NCBI GenBank assembly: GCA_014859895.1
Contig: JACZKS010000089.1
Coordinates: forward strand, 26,352-90,351
Reading direction: 5' to 3'
DNA: 64,000 bases
Source of the DNA: Rhodospirillales bacterium
GTDB taxonomy: Bacteria; Pseudomonadota; Alphaproteobacteria; Rhodospirillales; Shumkoniaceae
Shown in pieces: positions 33,226 through 41,570 of the stretch. The stretch's first letter is position 1. Each line of letters begins with the position of its first letter. Below the pieces are notes generated by a model, which was not told the origin of the DNA, ran no database searches, and saw only the letters and a list, made by a program, of their open reading frames with translations. The translations under genes and the position numbers were made by a program.

Positions 33226-33310
33226 TTGAAGCACATAATTTACATTAAAATAATGCATATTAATTATATTTAACTATATAAACATGATATAAACTAAGTC
33301 AACAACATTT
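33226..33310 (-). promoter_or_regulatory. AT-rich promoter region of cysJI
   Basis: A sharply AT-rich island (about 33228-33305) in a GC-rich genome. On the minus strand TTGACT (33297-33302) and TATAGT (33273-33278) are spaced by 18 bp and fit a vegetative promoter reading toward cysJ. CysB-type activator sites are also AT-rich, so an activator site within the island is likely but not resolvable here. The remainder up to 33447 is the leader of the divergent heptose operon and shows no further gene. Confidence 0.55.
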
Positions 33311-33447
33311 CGCGACGGTAAATCGATGGGAGCGGATGATTGGCTCTAACGTTGCCCGGCCAACGGGGTCAAAGTAGGATCGGCTGTCGGGCCAAGGTTG
33401 GACACAAGCGGCGCGATCCGGCGCTCGGTCAGGGAAGCGGGGAACGG

Positions 33448-34164
33448 ATGACGTTCTGGGTCTTTTTGGTGGGCGGCAAGGGGACGCGCCTGGGCTCCCT
33501 GACCACCGATACGCCGAAGCCGTTGTTGCCGGTGGGCCGCCGGCCGTTTCTCGACTACCTGCTGGATCGTGCCGTCCACTTCGGGGCCAGCGAGATTTTG
33601 CTCCTCGCCGGGCATCTGGCCGGAAAGGTCGCGGCGTCCTATCACGACCGGTCCTGGAATGGCGTGCCGGTGCGCTGTCACGTCGAGACCGAGCCGAGGG
33701 GAACGGCGGGGGCGTTGCGCCAGGCATCGGCGTTGTTGCCGGCACGCTGGGTGCTGATGAACGGAGATACCCTGTTCGAGGTTGATCCCGTCCGCCTCGA
33801 CCAGCCCGGAGAGGACTGGCTGGTCAGCATGGCCCTGCGGCGCCTGGACGATACGGGGCGTTCGGGCACGGTCGCCCTGGCAGACGGGCGGGTACGCGAT
33901 TTCCAGGAGCGCGGAACGGGCGGACCCGGTCTGGTCAATGCCGGCGTCTATTGCATGCGCCGCGAGATCCTGGACCTGATCCCGGCGGATGGAGCCTGTT
34001 CACTGGAGGCCGAGATCTTTCCCCTTCTGGCCAGGGCCGGCCGCATCCGGGGCACGGTACTCGATGGCTATTTCATCGATATCGGCGTGCCGGAAGACTA
34101 CATCCGGGCCCAGCGCGAGGTGCCCGGAAGGGCTTTACCCTCTGTTAAGTGCGACCCCCTATGA
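33448..34164 (+). CDS. hddC: Sugar-phosphate nucleotidyltransferase, HddC-like (heptose-1-phosphate guanylyltransferase)
   Basis: A 238-residue NTP-transferase. FLVGGKGTRLGSLTTDTPKP followed by LLPVGRRPFLDYLLD is the nucleotide-binding signature (GGxGTRL...PKP). LMNGDTLFEVD supplies the metal-ligand aspartate, and GYFIDIGVPEDYIRAQREVP is the C-terminal motif of HddC/RfbF-type short transferases. The family makes GDP-D-glycero-D-manno-heptose from heptose-1-phosphate and GTP. The specificity is inferred from the GHMP heptokinase homologue and the GDP-mannose-dehydratase-like SDR in the same operon. The start at 33448 follows GGGGAA. It is the first gene of a 13-gene operon. Confidence 0.8.
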   Translation: MTFWVFLVGGKGTRLGSLTTDTPKPLLPVGRRPFLDYLLDRAVHFGASEILLLAGHLAGKVAASYHDRSWNGVPVRCHVETEPRGTAGALRQASALLPARWVLMNGDTLFEVDPVRLDQPGEDWLVSMALRRLDDTGRSGTVALADGRVRDFQERGTGGPGLVNAGVYCMRREILDLIPADGACSLEAEIFPLLARAGRIRGTVLDGYFIDIGVPEDYIRAQREVPGRALPSVKCDPL

Positions 34165-34197
34165 TTGCGCCGCGGAAACAACGGGCGGATCGCCGTC

Positions 34198-35217
34198 ATG
34201 GCCTCGGGAACGACGCGTACATTGATCACCGGCGTGACCGGCATGGTGGGATCCCACATGGCGGATTTCCTGCTGGCCAACACCGATTGGGAGATCTTCG
34301 GCGCCTGCCGCTGGCGAAGTCCGCTCGATAATCTCAGCCACCTCATGGGGCGGATCAACGCCCGCGACCGTCTTCATCTCGTCGACTTCGAACTGCGTGA
34401 CACCGTCTCGCTGGTGCGCATGGTCGAGGCGGTGCGGCCGCATTACGTCTTTCATCTGGCGGCGCAAAGCTATCCCAAGACCAGCTTCACCGCGCCCATC
34501 GATACGCTCGACATCAATATCCTGGGCACCGCGCGCCTGCTCGAGGTTCTGCGCACGATCGATACCGATCCTGTTATCCACGTCTGCGCGTCGTCGGAAG
34601 TGTTCGGACGGGTCGGCGCCGAGGCGTTGCCGATCGGCGAGGAATGCCCGTTCCATCCGGCCTCTCCCTACGCCATATCCAAGGTTGGCACCGATCTGCT
34701 CGGCCGCTACTACGCCGAAGCCTACGGCATGAAGGTGATGACCACCCGGATGTTCACGCATACCGGCCCCCGGCGCGGCGACGTCTTCGCCGAATCCACC
34801 TTCGCCAAGCAGATTGCCATGATCGAGGCGGGGATGATTCCGCCCCGGCTCAAGACCGGCAACCTGAAATCCATGCGCACGTGGTCGGACGTGCGCGACG
34901 CGGTGCGGGCCTACTATCTGTTGGTGACGGCCAATCCGGTCCCCGGGGCCTACTACAATATCGGCGGCGCCCATTCCTGCACCGTGGGCGAGATGCTCGA
35001 CCACCTTCTGGCCCTTTCCACCCGCAAGGACATCCAGGTCGAAACCGATCCCGAACGGTTGCGACCGATCGACGCCGACCTGCAAATCCCCGACACCACC
35101 AAGTTCCGCACCCACACCGGCTGGGAGCCCAAGATCCCCTTCGAACAGACCATGGCCGATCTCCTCAACTATTGGCGCGACCGGGTCCGCCACGGCCAGG
35201 CGTTCCCGACCCGATGA
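34198..35217 (+). CDS. GDP-mannose 4,6-dehydratase-like SDR (probable GDP-heptose 4,6-dehydratase)
   Basis: A 339-residue extended SDR. It has the NAD(P) motif TGVTGMVGSHMADFL (about 11-25), catalytic Y158 and K162 in SPYAISKVGTDLL, and S132/E134 in CASSEVFGRVG, the SSEVYG-type dehydratase active site. RMFTHTGPRRGDVFAES matches GDP-mannose 4,6-dehydratase and its GDP-heptose paralogues (DmhA/DdahA of Yersinia and Campylobacter). It would make the 4-keto-6-deoxy sugar that the epimerase and reductases encoded downstream can use. The start at 34198 gives MASGTTRTLITGVTG; a longer start at 34165 is possible. Confidence 0.87.
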   Translation: MASGTTRTLITGVTGMVGSHMADFLLANTDWEIFGACRWRSPLDNLSHLMGRINARDRLHLVDFELRDTVSLVRMVEAVRPHYVFHLAAQSYPKTSFTAPIDTLDINILGTARLLEVLRTIDTDPVIHVCASSEVFGRVGAEALPIGEECPFHPASPYAISKVGTDLLGRYYAEAYGMKVMTTRMFTHTGPRRGDVFAESTFAKQIAMIEAGMIPPRLKTGNLKSMRTWSDVRDAVRAYYLLVTANPVPGAYYNIGGAHSCTVGEMLDHLLALSTRKDIQVETDPERLRPIDADLQIPDTTKFRTHTGWEPKIPFEQTMADLLNYWRDRVRHGQAFPTR

Positions 35218-36209
35218 CAGGCTTGATGGCAACCCTCGACGGCCGAATCGTCTTCGTCGCCGGCGCCTCCGGGCTAGCCGGCTCCAGCGTCGTGCGCACG
35301 CTGCTTGCCGCCAGCCCGACGGTGAGGGTTCGCGCCGGGCGGCGCGGCGACGGCGCCGCCGTCATCCATGATCCCCGCGTCGAATACGTTCGGGGCGACC
35401 TGCGCAGCGATGGCGATTGCCGCCGTTTGGTGAAGGGCTGCGACTGGGCGGTGTTGACCGCCGCCAATACGGGGGGCGCCGCGCAGGCGGTCAGCGAACC
35501 GTGGCAGCAGGTCACCGACAACATCGTGATGGACGCCCTATTGCTGCAGGCGTTGCACGCCGAGGGCGTGCGGCGCGCCGTCTATGTCAGTTCGGCGACG
35601 GTCTATCCGGATGGCGAAGCGGCGATTGCCGAGGATGATTTGGACTGGAACCAGGATCCGGCACCGGCCCAGTTCGGCATCGGCTGGGTCAAGCGCGCAG
35701 CCGAGAAGCTGTGCCGCTTCTGGCATGACGCGACGGGCATGGACATCATCATCGCCCGCGCCGCCAATATTTACGGCCCCTTCGCCAAATTCGACCCGCA
35801 ACGTGCCAACTTCATTCCGGCGCTGATCCGCAAGGCGGTGGACGGGATGGACCCCTTCGAGGTCTGGGGCGCGCCAGAAGTGACCCGCGACGTCCTCTAC
35901 GCCGACGATTTCGCCGCCGGCATCGTCGCCTTGCTGGGTGCGACCGGCATTGTCTTTGACGTGTTCAACCTGGGGTCGGGCCGCGGCGTCACCGTCGGCG
36001 AAGTCGTCGAGATGGTGCTGCGCCATGCCGGCCATACCCCCTCGGCCATAACTTGGCGCGGCGGTGCGCCGACGACGGCGCGCTGCAAGGTACTCGACTG
36101 CGCCAGGATCGAAAAGGCGACTGACTGGCGGGCGGAGGTCGATGTGGATGAAGGCATTCGCCGAACCGTGGCGTGGTGGCAGCAGGAAGGAAAGCTGTGG
36201 AACCGATGA
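35214..36209 (+). CDS. NAD-dependent epimerase/dehydratase-family SDR lacking the catalytic Tyr
   Basis: A 331-residue extended SDR, coupled by ATGA to the preceding gene. The Rossmann motif GASGLAGSSVV is intact (about 17-27), and YVSSATVYPDGEA is the Ser/Thr-bearing strand. Where the family has YxxxK, it reads I156-G-W-V-K160, so Lys is present but the catalytic Tyr is replaced by Ile. Later motifs (ARAANIYGPFAKFDPQRANF, IPALIRKAVDGMDPFEVWGA, RDVLYADDFAAGIVALL) are those of GDP-fucose-synthase-like enzymes. It may be a non-catalytic partner, an epimerase with altered chemistry, or a regulator of the pathway. The fold is certain, the reaction unknown. Confidence 0.82.
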   Translation: MTGLMATLDGRIVFVAGASGLAGSSVVRTLLAASPTVRVRAGRRGDGAAVIHDPRVEYVRGDLRSDGDCRRLVKGCDWAVLTAANTGGAAQAVSEPWQQVTDNIVMDALLLQALHAEGVRRAVYVSSATVYPDGEAAIAEDDLDWNQDPAPAQFGIGWVKRAAEKLCRFWHDATGMDIIIARAANIYGPFAKFDPQRANFIPALIRKAVDGMDPFEVWGAPEVTRDVLYADDFAAGIVALLGATGIVFDVFNLGSGRGVTVGEVVEMVLRHAGHTPSAITWRGGAPTTARCKVLDCARIEKATDWRAEVDVDEGIRRTVAWWQQEGKLWNR

Positions 36210-36964
36210 AAACAAAAAATCACGACGCCATCGTCCTATCGAGCCAGACCGAAAAGGATGCCCAGCGCCGCTTCACCGAGTTGCTGAAGACGGCACCGCT
36301 GGCCGAGGACGAACTGCTGGCCAATCTCGGGCTGTTCCTGACTTCGAAGACCCTGTCGCGGATATTGTTCTTTCACGAGATGTACCGAAAGATCGTCAAT
36401 ACCCACGGCATCATCTGCGAGTTCGGCGTGCGCTGGGGGCAGACGCTGTCGCTGCTATCGGCCCTGCGCGGCATCTACGAGCCGTTCAATCGCCACCGCA
36501 AGATCGTCGGATTCGATACCTTCGCCGGTTTTCGCGGTATGGCCGAGGAGGACGGCGCGGCCTGCAAATGCCAGGACGGGTCGTTCTCGGTCACTCCCGG
36601 CTACGAGGACTATCTCAACGAATTGCTGGGCCTCCAGGAGGCTCTCAACCCTATCAGCCATCTGAGAAAATGGGAATTGGTCAAGGGCGATGCCCTGGAG
36701 ACAATCCCCGACTATCTGCGCCGGCATCCCGAGACCATCATCTCGTTGGCCGTTTTCGACTTTGACATCTACAAGCCGACCAAGGCGGCGCTGGAAGCCA
36801 TCAAGCCGCACCTCATCAAGGGCAGCGTCCTGGTGTTCGACGAACTGTGCGACGACATCTTCCCCGGTGAAACCGTCGCCCTGCGCGAAGTCTTCGACCT
36901 CAACGCCTTGCGCATCCAGCGTCTGCCGATCACGGCCCGGGTGTCGTATCTGGTGATCGAATGA
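36206..36964 (+). CDS. TylF/MycF-type SAM-dependent O-methyltransferase
   Basis: A 252-residue protein of the macrocin-O-methyltransferase (TylF) type. GIICEFGVRWGQTLSLLSAL (about 71-90) is the SAM-binding motif, KIVGFDTFAGFRGM the next acidic SAM-ribose strand, and SLAVFDFDIYKPTKAALEAI the family D-x-D-x-Y metal-site segment. The C-terminal SVLVFDELCDDIFPGETVAL is also typical. These enzymes methylate sugar hydroxyls. Its start overlaps the preceding stop (ATGA), and it abuts the transketolase gene the same way. Probable target: the heptose or another sugar of the product glycan. Confidence 0.82.
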   Translation: MKTKNHDAIVLSSQTEKDAQRRFTELLKTAPLAEDELLANLGLFLTSKTLSRILFFHEMYRKIVNTHGIICEFGVRWGQTLSLLSALRGIYEPFNRHRKIVGFDTFAGFRGMAEEDGAACKCQDGSFSVTPGYEDYLNELLGLQEALNPISHLRKWELVKGDALETIPDYLRRHPETIISLAVFDFDIYKPTKAALEAIKPHLIKGSVLVFDELCDDIFPGETVALREVFDLNALRIQRLPITARVSYLVIE

Positions 36965-37743
36965 TCGACCGCTGTCGGAAGATTCGCGCCGACATCCTGG
37001 CGATTTCGCACAAGAGCGGCCACGGCCATATTCCGACCTGTTTTTCGGTCGTCGAGGCGCTGGTCGCGGTGTATTCGACGATCCGGCATGATCCTTTGCG
37101 CCCCGACTGGCCGGAACGCGACCTGTTTGTCCTGAGCAAGGGCCATGCCGCGCTCGGCCACTACTGCACGCTGGCGGAATTCGGCTATTTCGACGTTGCC
37201 GAGGTGGAGCGCTTCGGCGGCTTCGACTCCCGCTTCGGCTGCCACGGCGACCGCCTGAAGGTGCCGGGCATCGAGGTTTCGACCGGCTCCCTCGGCCACG
37301 GCATCGGCGTCGCCGTGGGCATGGCGCTGGCCGAAAAGATCAAGGGCAGCGGCCGGCGCGTCGTCACCCTAGTTGGCGATGGCGAGTCCAACGAAGGCTC
37401 GGTGTGGGAGGCCACCATGGTCGCCACCGACCGCGGCCTCGACAATCTGACCATCATCTACGACCACAACCAGTCGCAACGGCGCTGCCTGCAGATCCCC
37501 AATCCGGGCGAGCGCTTCGCCGCCTTCGGCTGCGCGGTCAGTGAGGAGAACGGCCACGATGTGGCGGCGCTGAGCGAGACGTTCAAGACCCGCCACGCCA
37601 AACCGCATGCCGTGATCGCCCATACCGTCAAGGGCTACGGCTGCAAGACGCTGGTCGATGAAGTTTTCGCCTGGCACCGACGATCGCCGGATGCCGACAC
37701 TCTGGCCCGGCTGATGGAGGAACTCGATGCGCGGGCGGTTTAA
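36961..37743 (+). CDS. Transketolase, N-terminal (TPP pyrophosphate-binding) subunit
   Basis: A 260-residue half-transketolase. ADILAISHKSGHGHIPTCFS carries the conserved His residues near the active site, FVLSKGHAALGHY the phosphate-site His, and VTLVGDGESNEGSVWEATMV (GDG at 139-141) the Mg/TPP motif. It forms an active enzyme only with the C-terminal subunit, encoded next with a 17-bp overlap. Together they transfer two-carbon units between ketose and aldose phosphates. A dedicated copy in a heptose operon could supply sedoheptulose-7-phosphate, the precursor of ADP- and GDP-heptoses (inference). Confidence 0.9.
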   Translation: MIDRCRKIRADILAISHKSGHGHIPTCFSVVEALVAVYSTIRHDPLRPDWPERDLFVLSKGHAALGHYCTLAEFGYFDVAEVERFGGFDSRFGCHGDRLKVPGIEVSTGSLGHGIGVAVGMALAEKIKGSGRRVVTLVGDGESNEGSVWEATMVATDRGLDNLTIIYDHNQSQRRCLQIPNPGERFAAFGCAVSEENGHDVAALSETFKTRHAKPHAVIAHTVKGYGCKTLVDEVFAWHRRSPDADTLARLMEELDARAV

Positions 37744-38596
37744 GCAGACGGTCACGGCGCTGGCCGAAGCCGACAGCCGCGTGGTCGTGCTGCTGGGCGA
37801 CATCAGCGTTTACCAGTTCAACGACTTCCAGAAGCGCTGGCCGACGCGGTTCTACAATCTGGGCATCCTCGAACAGGCGCTGATCAGCGTCGCCGCCGGA
37901 TTGTCGGCGCAGGGGATGCACCCGTTTGTCCACAGCATCGCGCCGTTCCTGACCGAGCGCAGCTACGAACAGATCAAGCTCGACCTTTGCTATAACCGCT
38001 TCGGCGCCAACATCGCCACCTGCGGCGCCTCCTTCGATTACGCCTGGGACGGCGCCACCCATCATGCCTATTCCGACCTGGCGATCCTGCGCCTGCTGCC
38101 GGGCATGGACGTGCTGCAGCCGGGTTCCGAGGCGGAACTGGAAACGCTGTTGCGAAGCGAGTACGCCAACGGCCGTCCGACCTATTTCCGGCTGTCCGAC
38201 CATCCGCACGCCATCGACACCGGGCCGACCAGGTTCGGCGAGGGCATCGTGCTGAAGCGCGGCAACGGCGGGGTGACGGTGATGACGGCGGGGCCGCTGC
38301 TTGGCAATGTGCTGCCGGCCGTCGAAGGGCTCGACGTCAATCTGGTGTACTTCCATACCCTGAAGCCGATCGATGCCGGTCTTGTCGCCGCCTTCGCCGA
38401 TACGCGGGTTCTGGTTGTACACGATGCCTTCGGCCTGCGCGAAGCGGTCAACGAAGTGGCCGGGCTGCGCACTTGGTATCACGGCCTGCCGGACGCTTTC
38501 TGCGGCTGGTACGGCACCCTGCACGACATCCGCAAGCGGTTGGGTTTGGACGCGCCCGGCATCCGGGCCGCGGTCGAACGCCTGCTGGCGGCCTGA
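37727..38596 (+). CDS. Transketolase, C-terminal (pyrimidine-binding) subunit
   Basis: A 289-residue partner of the preceding half. RFYNLGILEQALISVAAGLS contains E49, the glutamate that activates the TPP aminopyrimidine ring. HPFVHSIAPFLTERSYEQIK and the transketolase C-terminal domain (about 165-285) follow. GGAGGA is 5 bp before the ATG at 37727, inside the end of the previous gene. Split transketolases are usual in sugar-biosynthesis clusters. It differs from the canonical sequence by YAWDGATHHAYSDLAILRLL, where most have GxxHxxxxD, still recognisable as ATHHAYSD. Confidence 0.9.
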   Translation: MRGRFKQTVTALAEADSRVVVLLGDISVYQFNDFQKRWPTRFYNLGILEQALISVAAGLSAQGMHPFVHSIAPFLTERSYEQIKLDLCYNRFGANIATCGASFDYAWDGATHHAYSDLAILRLLPGMDVLQPGSEAELETLLRSEYANGRPTYFRLSDHPHAIDTGPTRFGEGIVLKRGNGGVTVMTAGPLLGNVLPAVEGLDVNLVYFHTLKPIDAGLVAAFADTRVLVVHDAFGLREAVNEVAGLRTWYHGLPDAFCGWYGTLHDIRKRLGLDAPGIRAAVERLLAA

Positions 38597-38606
38597 GGAG
38601 AAGACG

Positions 38607-39572
38607 ATGTTCTACAAGGACAAGGTATGCGTGGTCACCGGGGCCTCCGGCTTCGTCGGCACGCACATGACAAAGGCCTTGCTGGAGGCCGGCGCCCGGG
38701 TGCGCGCCATCGTCCGGGAACGGCCGATGATCGTCAAGGATCCGCGCCTTGAGCTGGTGCAGGCCGACCTCGCCGATCAGCAGGCCTGCCGGCGCACGCT
38801 CAAAGGCGGGGAGATTGTGTTCCATTGCGCCGGCGCCGTCTCGGCGGCCGGGGTCACCGCCACCAATCCGATGTCGGCGATCACCGCCAACCTGACCCTG
38901 ACGGCCAACGTGCTGGAAGCCGGCTGGGCGGTCGGCGTCGATCGGGTCCAGATCTTCGGTTCCTCGACCGGCTATCCGGTTTCCGACTATCCGATCCGCG
39001 AGGACGAGATGTGGTCGGGACCCACGCACCCGTCCTATTTCGGATACGGCTGGATGCGCCGCTATCTGGAGCGCATGGGCGAGTTCGTCCACCAGAAGGG
39101 CGGGACCAAAGTGGTGCTGGTGCGCCCGACCGCGACCTATGGCCGTCACGACAACTTCGATCCGCTGGCCAGCCATGTCGTGCCAGCCTTGATCCGCAAG
39201 GCAGTGGCCAAGATGACGCCGTTCGAGGTGTGGGGCACGGGTGACGAAATCCGCGACTTCCTGCACATCACCGATCTGGTGTGCGGCTGTCTGCTCGCTG
39301 CCGAGAAGCTGCCGACCTGCGATCCGGTCAACATCGGCTACGGCAAGGTCATCACGGTGCGCGAGATCGTCGGTCTGATTCTGGAGGCCGCCGGCCACGA
39401 CGCCGAGATCGTCTTCGACGCCACCAAGCCGACAACCATCCCGGTGCGCCTGGTGGATTGCGACAAGGCCAAGCGTCTGCTGGGTTTCGAGCCGAAGCTC
39501 TCGTTGAAGGACGGCTTGAGCGATACCGTGCGCTGGTATTGCGGCGAACTGGCGGCGGGCCGCATGGCATGA
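38607..39572 (+). CDS. NAD-dependent epimerase/dehydratase-family SDR with Lys-to-Arg change in YxxxK
   Basis: A 321-residue extended SDR. TGASGFVGTHMTKALLEAGA is the coenzyme motif. VQIFGSSTGYPVSDYPIRED is the active-site Ser strand. The catalytic pair reads Y147-G-W-M-R151 (in SYFGYGWMRRYLERMG), so the Tyr is retained but the Lys is Arg. The downstream motifs VRPTATYGRHDNFDPLASHV and WGTGDEIRDFLHITDLVCGC are shared with the SDRs at 35214 and 41567. GAGGAG precedes the ATG. Probable role in converting the keto-sugar made by the dehydratase, but activity cannot be assumed. Confidence 0.83.
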   Translation: MFYKDKVCVVTGASGFVGTHMTKALLEAGARVRAIVRERPMIVKDPRLELVQADLADQQACRRTLKGGEIVFHCAGAVSAAGVTATNPMSAITANLTLTANVLEAGWAVGVDRVQIFGSSTGYPVSDYPIREDEMWSGPTHPSYFGYGWMRRYLERMGEFVHQKGGTKVVLVRPTATYGRHDNFDPLASHVVPALIRKAVAKMTPFEVWGTGDEIRDFLHITDLVCGCLLAAEKLPTCDPVNIGYGKVITVREIVGLILEAAGHDAEIVFDATKPTTIPVRLVDCDKAKRLLGFEPKLSLKDGLSDTVRWYCGELAAGRMA

Positions 39573-40504
39573 CCGCGCCTTGCGCCCTGACCGTCGGCGA
39601 TTTCCTGGCCGCCTTCGAGGCGGAGCCGGAAGACGCCGCGCTGCTGGCCGACGAGGTGGGGCGCCATGACTTCCGATACCGCCGCCTTCCGCAGGCCGAG
39701 CGCGACGCCGTGATCCTCTCGGTGCTGCGCAAGCTGGACGGCTTCACCGAGGTGGGCGCGCATCGCCACGATATCTGGCAATCGGCCTGGGCGGACGTGG
39801 CGCGCCGCTATGACGAAAGCGGCAACGACCTGGCCGCCCTAGAACCCGGCTTCATCGGGGCCACCTCGTACATCCGGCTGTTCGGCGACTACGCCCAACC
39901 GCTCGCGGCGGGGTTCGAGTTCAACTATTTCCGCGTCCTTCGCCGTTGGCTGTTCGGCAAGTACCTGACCGACGCCCGCCATGTCTACGAATTCGGTTGC
40001 GGCAGCGGCTTCAATCTGGTCGCGCTCGCGCAATCGGCCCCTGACAAGCGCCTGATCGGGCTGGATTGGGCGGCGCCAGCCATCGATCTGATCGCTCGGG
40101 TCGCCGCCCATCACAAACTGCCGCTGGAGGGCCGCCGGTTCGATTTCTTCGCCCCCGACCCGAACTTGGCGCTGGAACCGCATGCGGCGGCGATGACCTT
40201 CTGCGCGCTCGAGCAGACCTCCGAGCAGTGCACGATCTTCCTCGATTGGCTGCTCGAACGGCGGCCGGAAATCGTCGTCAGCATGGAGCCGGTCATCGAC
40301 TTCTACGATCCGGACAGCCTAGTCGACGATCTGGCCATCCGCTACCACACCAGGCGGCGGTACCTGACCGGCTACCTGCCCTGGCTCATCGCCCAGGCCG
40401 AGGCCGGACGCATCGAATTGCTCAAGGCCCGGCGCTTGCGCATGGGCAATCTGTTCCATGAAGGTTTTTCCCTACTGATTTGGCGGCCGGCGCGTCGCGC
40501 GTAA
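39569..40504 (+). CDS. SAM-dependent methyltransferase (class I)
   Basis: A 311-residue protein. HVYEFGCGSGFNLVALAQSA (about 137-156) is a class I SAM-binding glycine motif, and RLIGLDWAAPAIDLIARVAA its motif II with Asp. The N-terminal 100 residues are helical and not typical of a core methyltransferase. HAAAMTFCALEQTSEQCTIF followed by VSMEPVIDFYDPDSLVDDLA is family-specific. It overlaps its neighbour by ATGA. Substrate unknown; likely a sugar in this operon. A closely related function is the methyltransfer used in unusual nucleotide-sugar pathways. Confidence 0.75.
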   Translation: MTAPCALTVGDFLAAFEAEPEDAALLADEVGRHDFRYRRLPQAERDAVILSVLRKLDGFTEVGAHRHDIWQSAWADVARRYDESGNDLAALEPGFIGATSYIRLFGDYAQPLAAGFEFNYFRVLRRWLFGKYLTDARHVYEFGCGSGFNLVALAQSAPDKRLIGLDWAAPAIDLIARVAAHHKLPLEGRRFDFFAPDPNLALEPHAAAMTFCALEQTSEQCTIFLDWLLERRPEIVVSMEPVIDFYDPDSLVDDLAIRYHTRRRYLTGYLPWLIAQAEAGRIELLKARRLRMGNLFHEGFSLLIWRPARRA

Positions 40505-40529
40505 GCCCCTTTGTGAGGCCAGTACGGTC

Positions 40530-41570
40530 ATGATCCTGATCTCGAAGACGCCCTTCCGCATCTCCTTCTTCGGCGGCGGTACCGACTATCCCGACTGGTA
40601 TCTGCGCGAAGGCGGCGCCGTGCTGTCGACCTCCATCGACAAGTACTGCTACATCACGGCCCGCTACCTGCCGCCCTTCTTTCCCCATCCGTACCGGATC
40701 GTCTGGTCGCACATCGAAAACGTCTCCACCATCCCGGAAATCCTTCATCCCGCCGTCCGCGACGGGCTGCGCATGATGGGTTTCGCCGGCGATGGCGGGG
40801 TGGAGATCCATCACCAGGGCGATCTTCCGGCACGCACCGGCATGGGGTCCAGCTCGGCCTTCGCCAACGGCCTGCTGCTGGCGCTGTCGGCATTGAAGGG
40901 GCGAGCCTTCGAGAAATCCGACTTGTACCTGAAGTCCATCGAACTGGAACAGAAGTGGCTGAAGGACAACGTCGGTTCCCAAGATCAGGTCGCCACGGCG
41001 CTGGGAGGCTTCAATGTCATCCGCTTCGGTTGCGACGGCGGCATCTCGGCGACGCCGGTCGACGCCCCGCGCCGTCACTTGGCGGAACTCAACGATCGGC
41101 TGCTGCTGGTCTTCTCGGGCGCCAACCGACTGGGCAGCCGGATTGCCGGCGAAGTGATCTCCAAGCTGCATGACCGCGCTGGCGTGCTCAGGCACATGCG
41201 CGAGATGGTGGACGAAGGCGCCGCCTTATTGCGCGCCGGCCATCTCGACGACTTCGGCCGCCTTCTGCATGAAACGTGGCAACTCAAGCGCAGCATCAGT
41301 AGCGCCGTCAGTTCGCCCGCCCTCGACGACATCTACGAGACCGCGCTTCGTCATGGCGCATTGGGCGGCAAGCTTCTGGGGGCGGGCGGCGCCGGCTTCA
41401 TGCTGTTTTACGTCCCTCGTGAACACCAAGCGGCCGTCATTGACGCGCTACGCCTGCTTCACGTGCCCTTCCGCTTCGAGAACAAGGGGGCGCGTCTGAT
41501 CCAGAACGACGACCAGGGTGACTTTTTCGCTCCCCGTGTGGAGCCTTCGGTCAAAGAGATGGTGCTATGA
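40530..41570 (+). CDS. hddA: GHMP kinase, HddA-like (D-glycero-D-manno-heptose 7-phosphate kinase)
   Basis: A 346-residue GHMP kinase. MILISKTPFRISFFGGGTDY is the HddA N-terminus (GGGTD motif), GDLPARTGMGSSSAFANGLL the ATP-binding GLGSSSA-type loop, and GGKLLGAGGAGFMLFYVP the GHMP C-terminal motif. HddA phosphorylates C1 of D-glycero-D-manno-heptose-7-phosphate. With the HddC-like transferase it defines a GDP-heptose pathway. The isomerase GmhA and phosphatase GmhB, also needed, are not in the window; they could be shared from the lipopolysaccharide pathway elsewhere. It overlaps the next gene by ATGA. Confidence 0.88.
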   Translation: MILISKTPFRISFFGGGTDYPDWYLREGGAVLSTSIDKYCYITARYLPPFFPHPYRIVWSHIENVSTIPEILHPAVRDGLRMMGFAGDGGVEIHHQGDLPARTGMGSSSAFANGLLLALSALKGRAFEKSDLYLKSIELEQKWLKDNVGSQDQVATALGGFNVIRFGCDGGISATPVDAPRRHLAELNDRLLLVFSGANRLGSRIAGEVISKLHDRAGVLRHMREMVDEGAALLRAGHLDDFGRLLHETWQLKRSISSAVSSPALDDIYETALRHGALGGKLLGAGGAGFMLFYVPREHQAAVIDALRLLHVPFRFENKGARLIQNDDQGDFFAPRVEPSVKEMVL

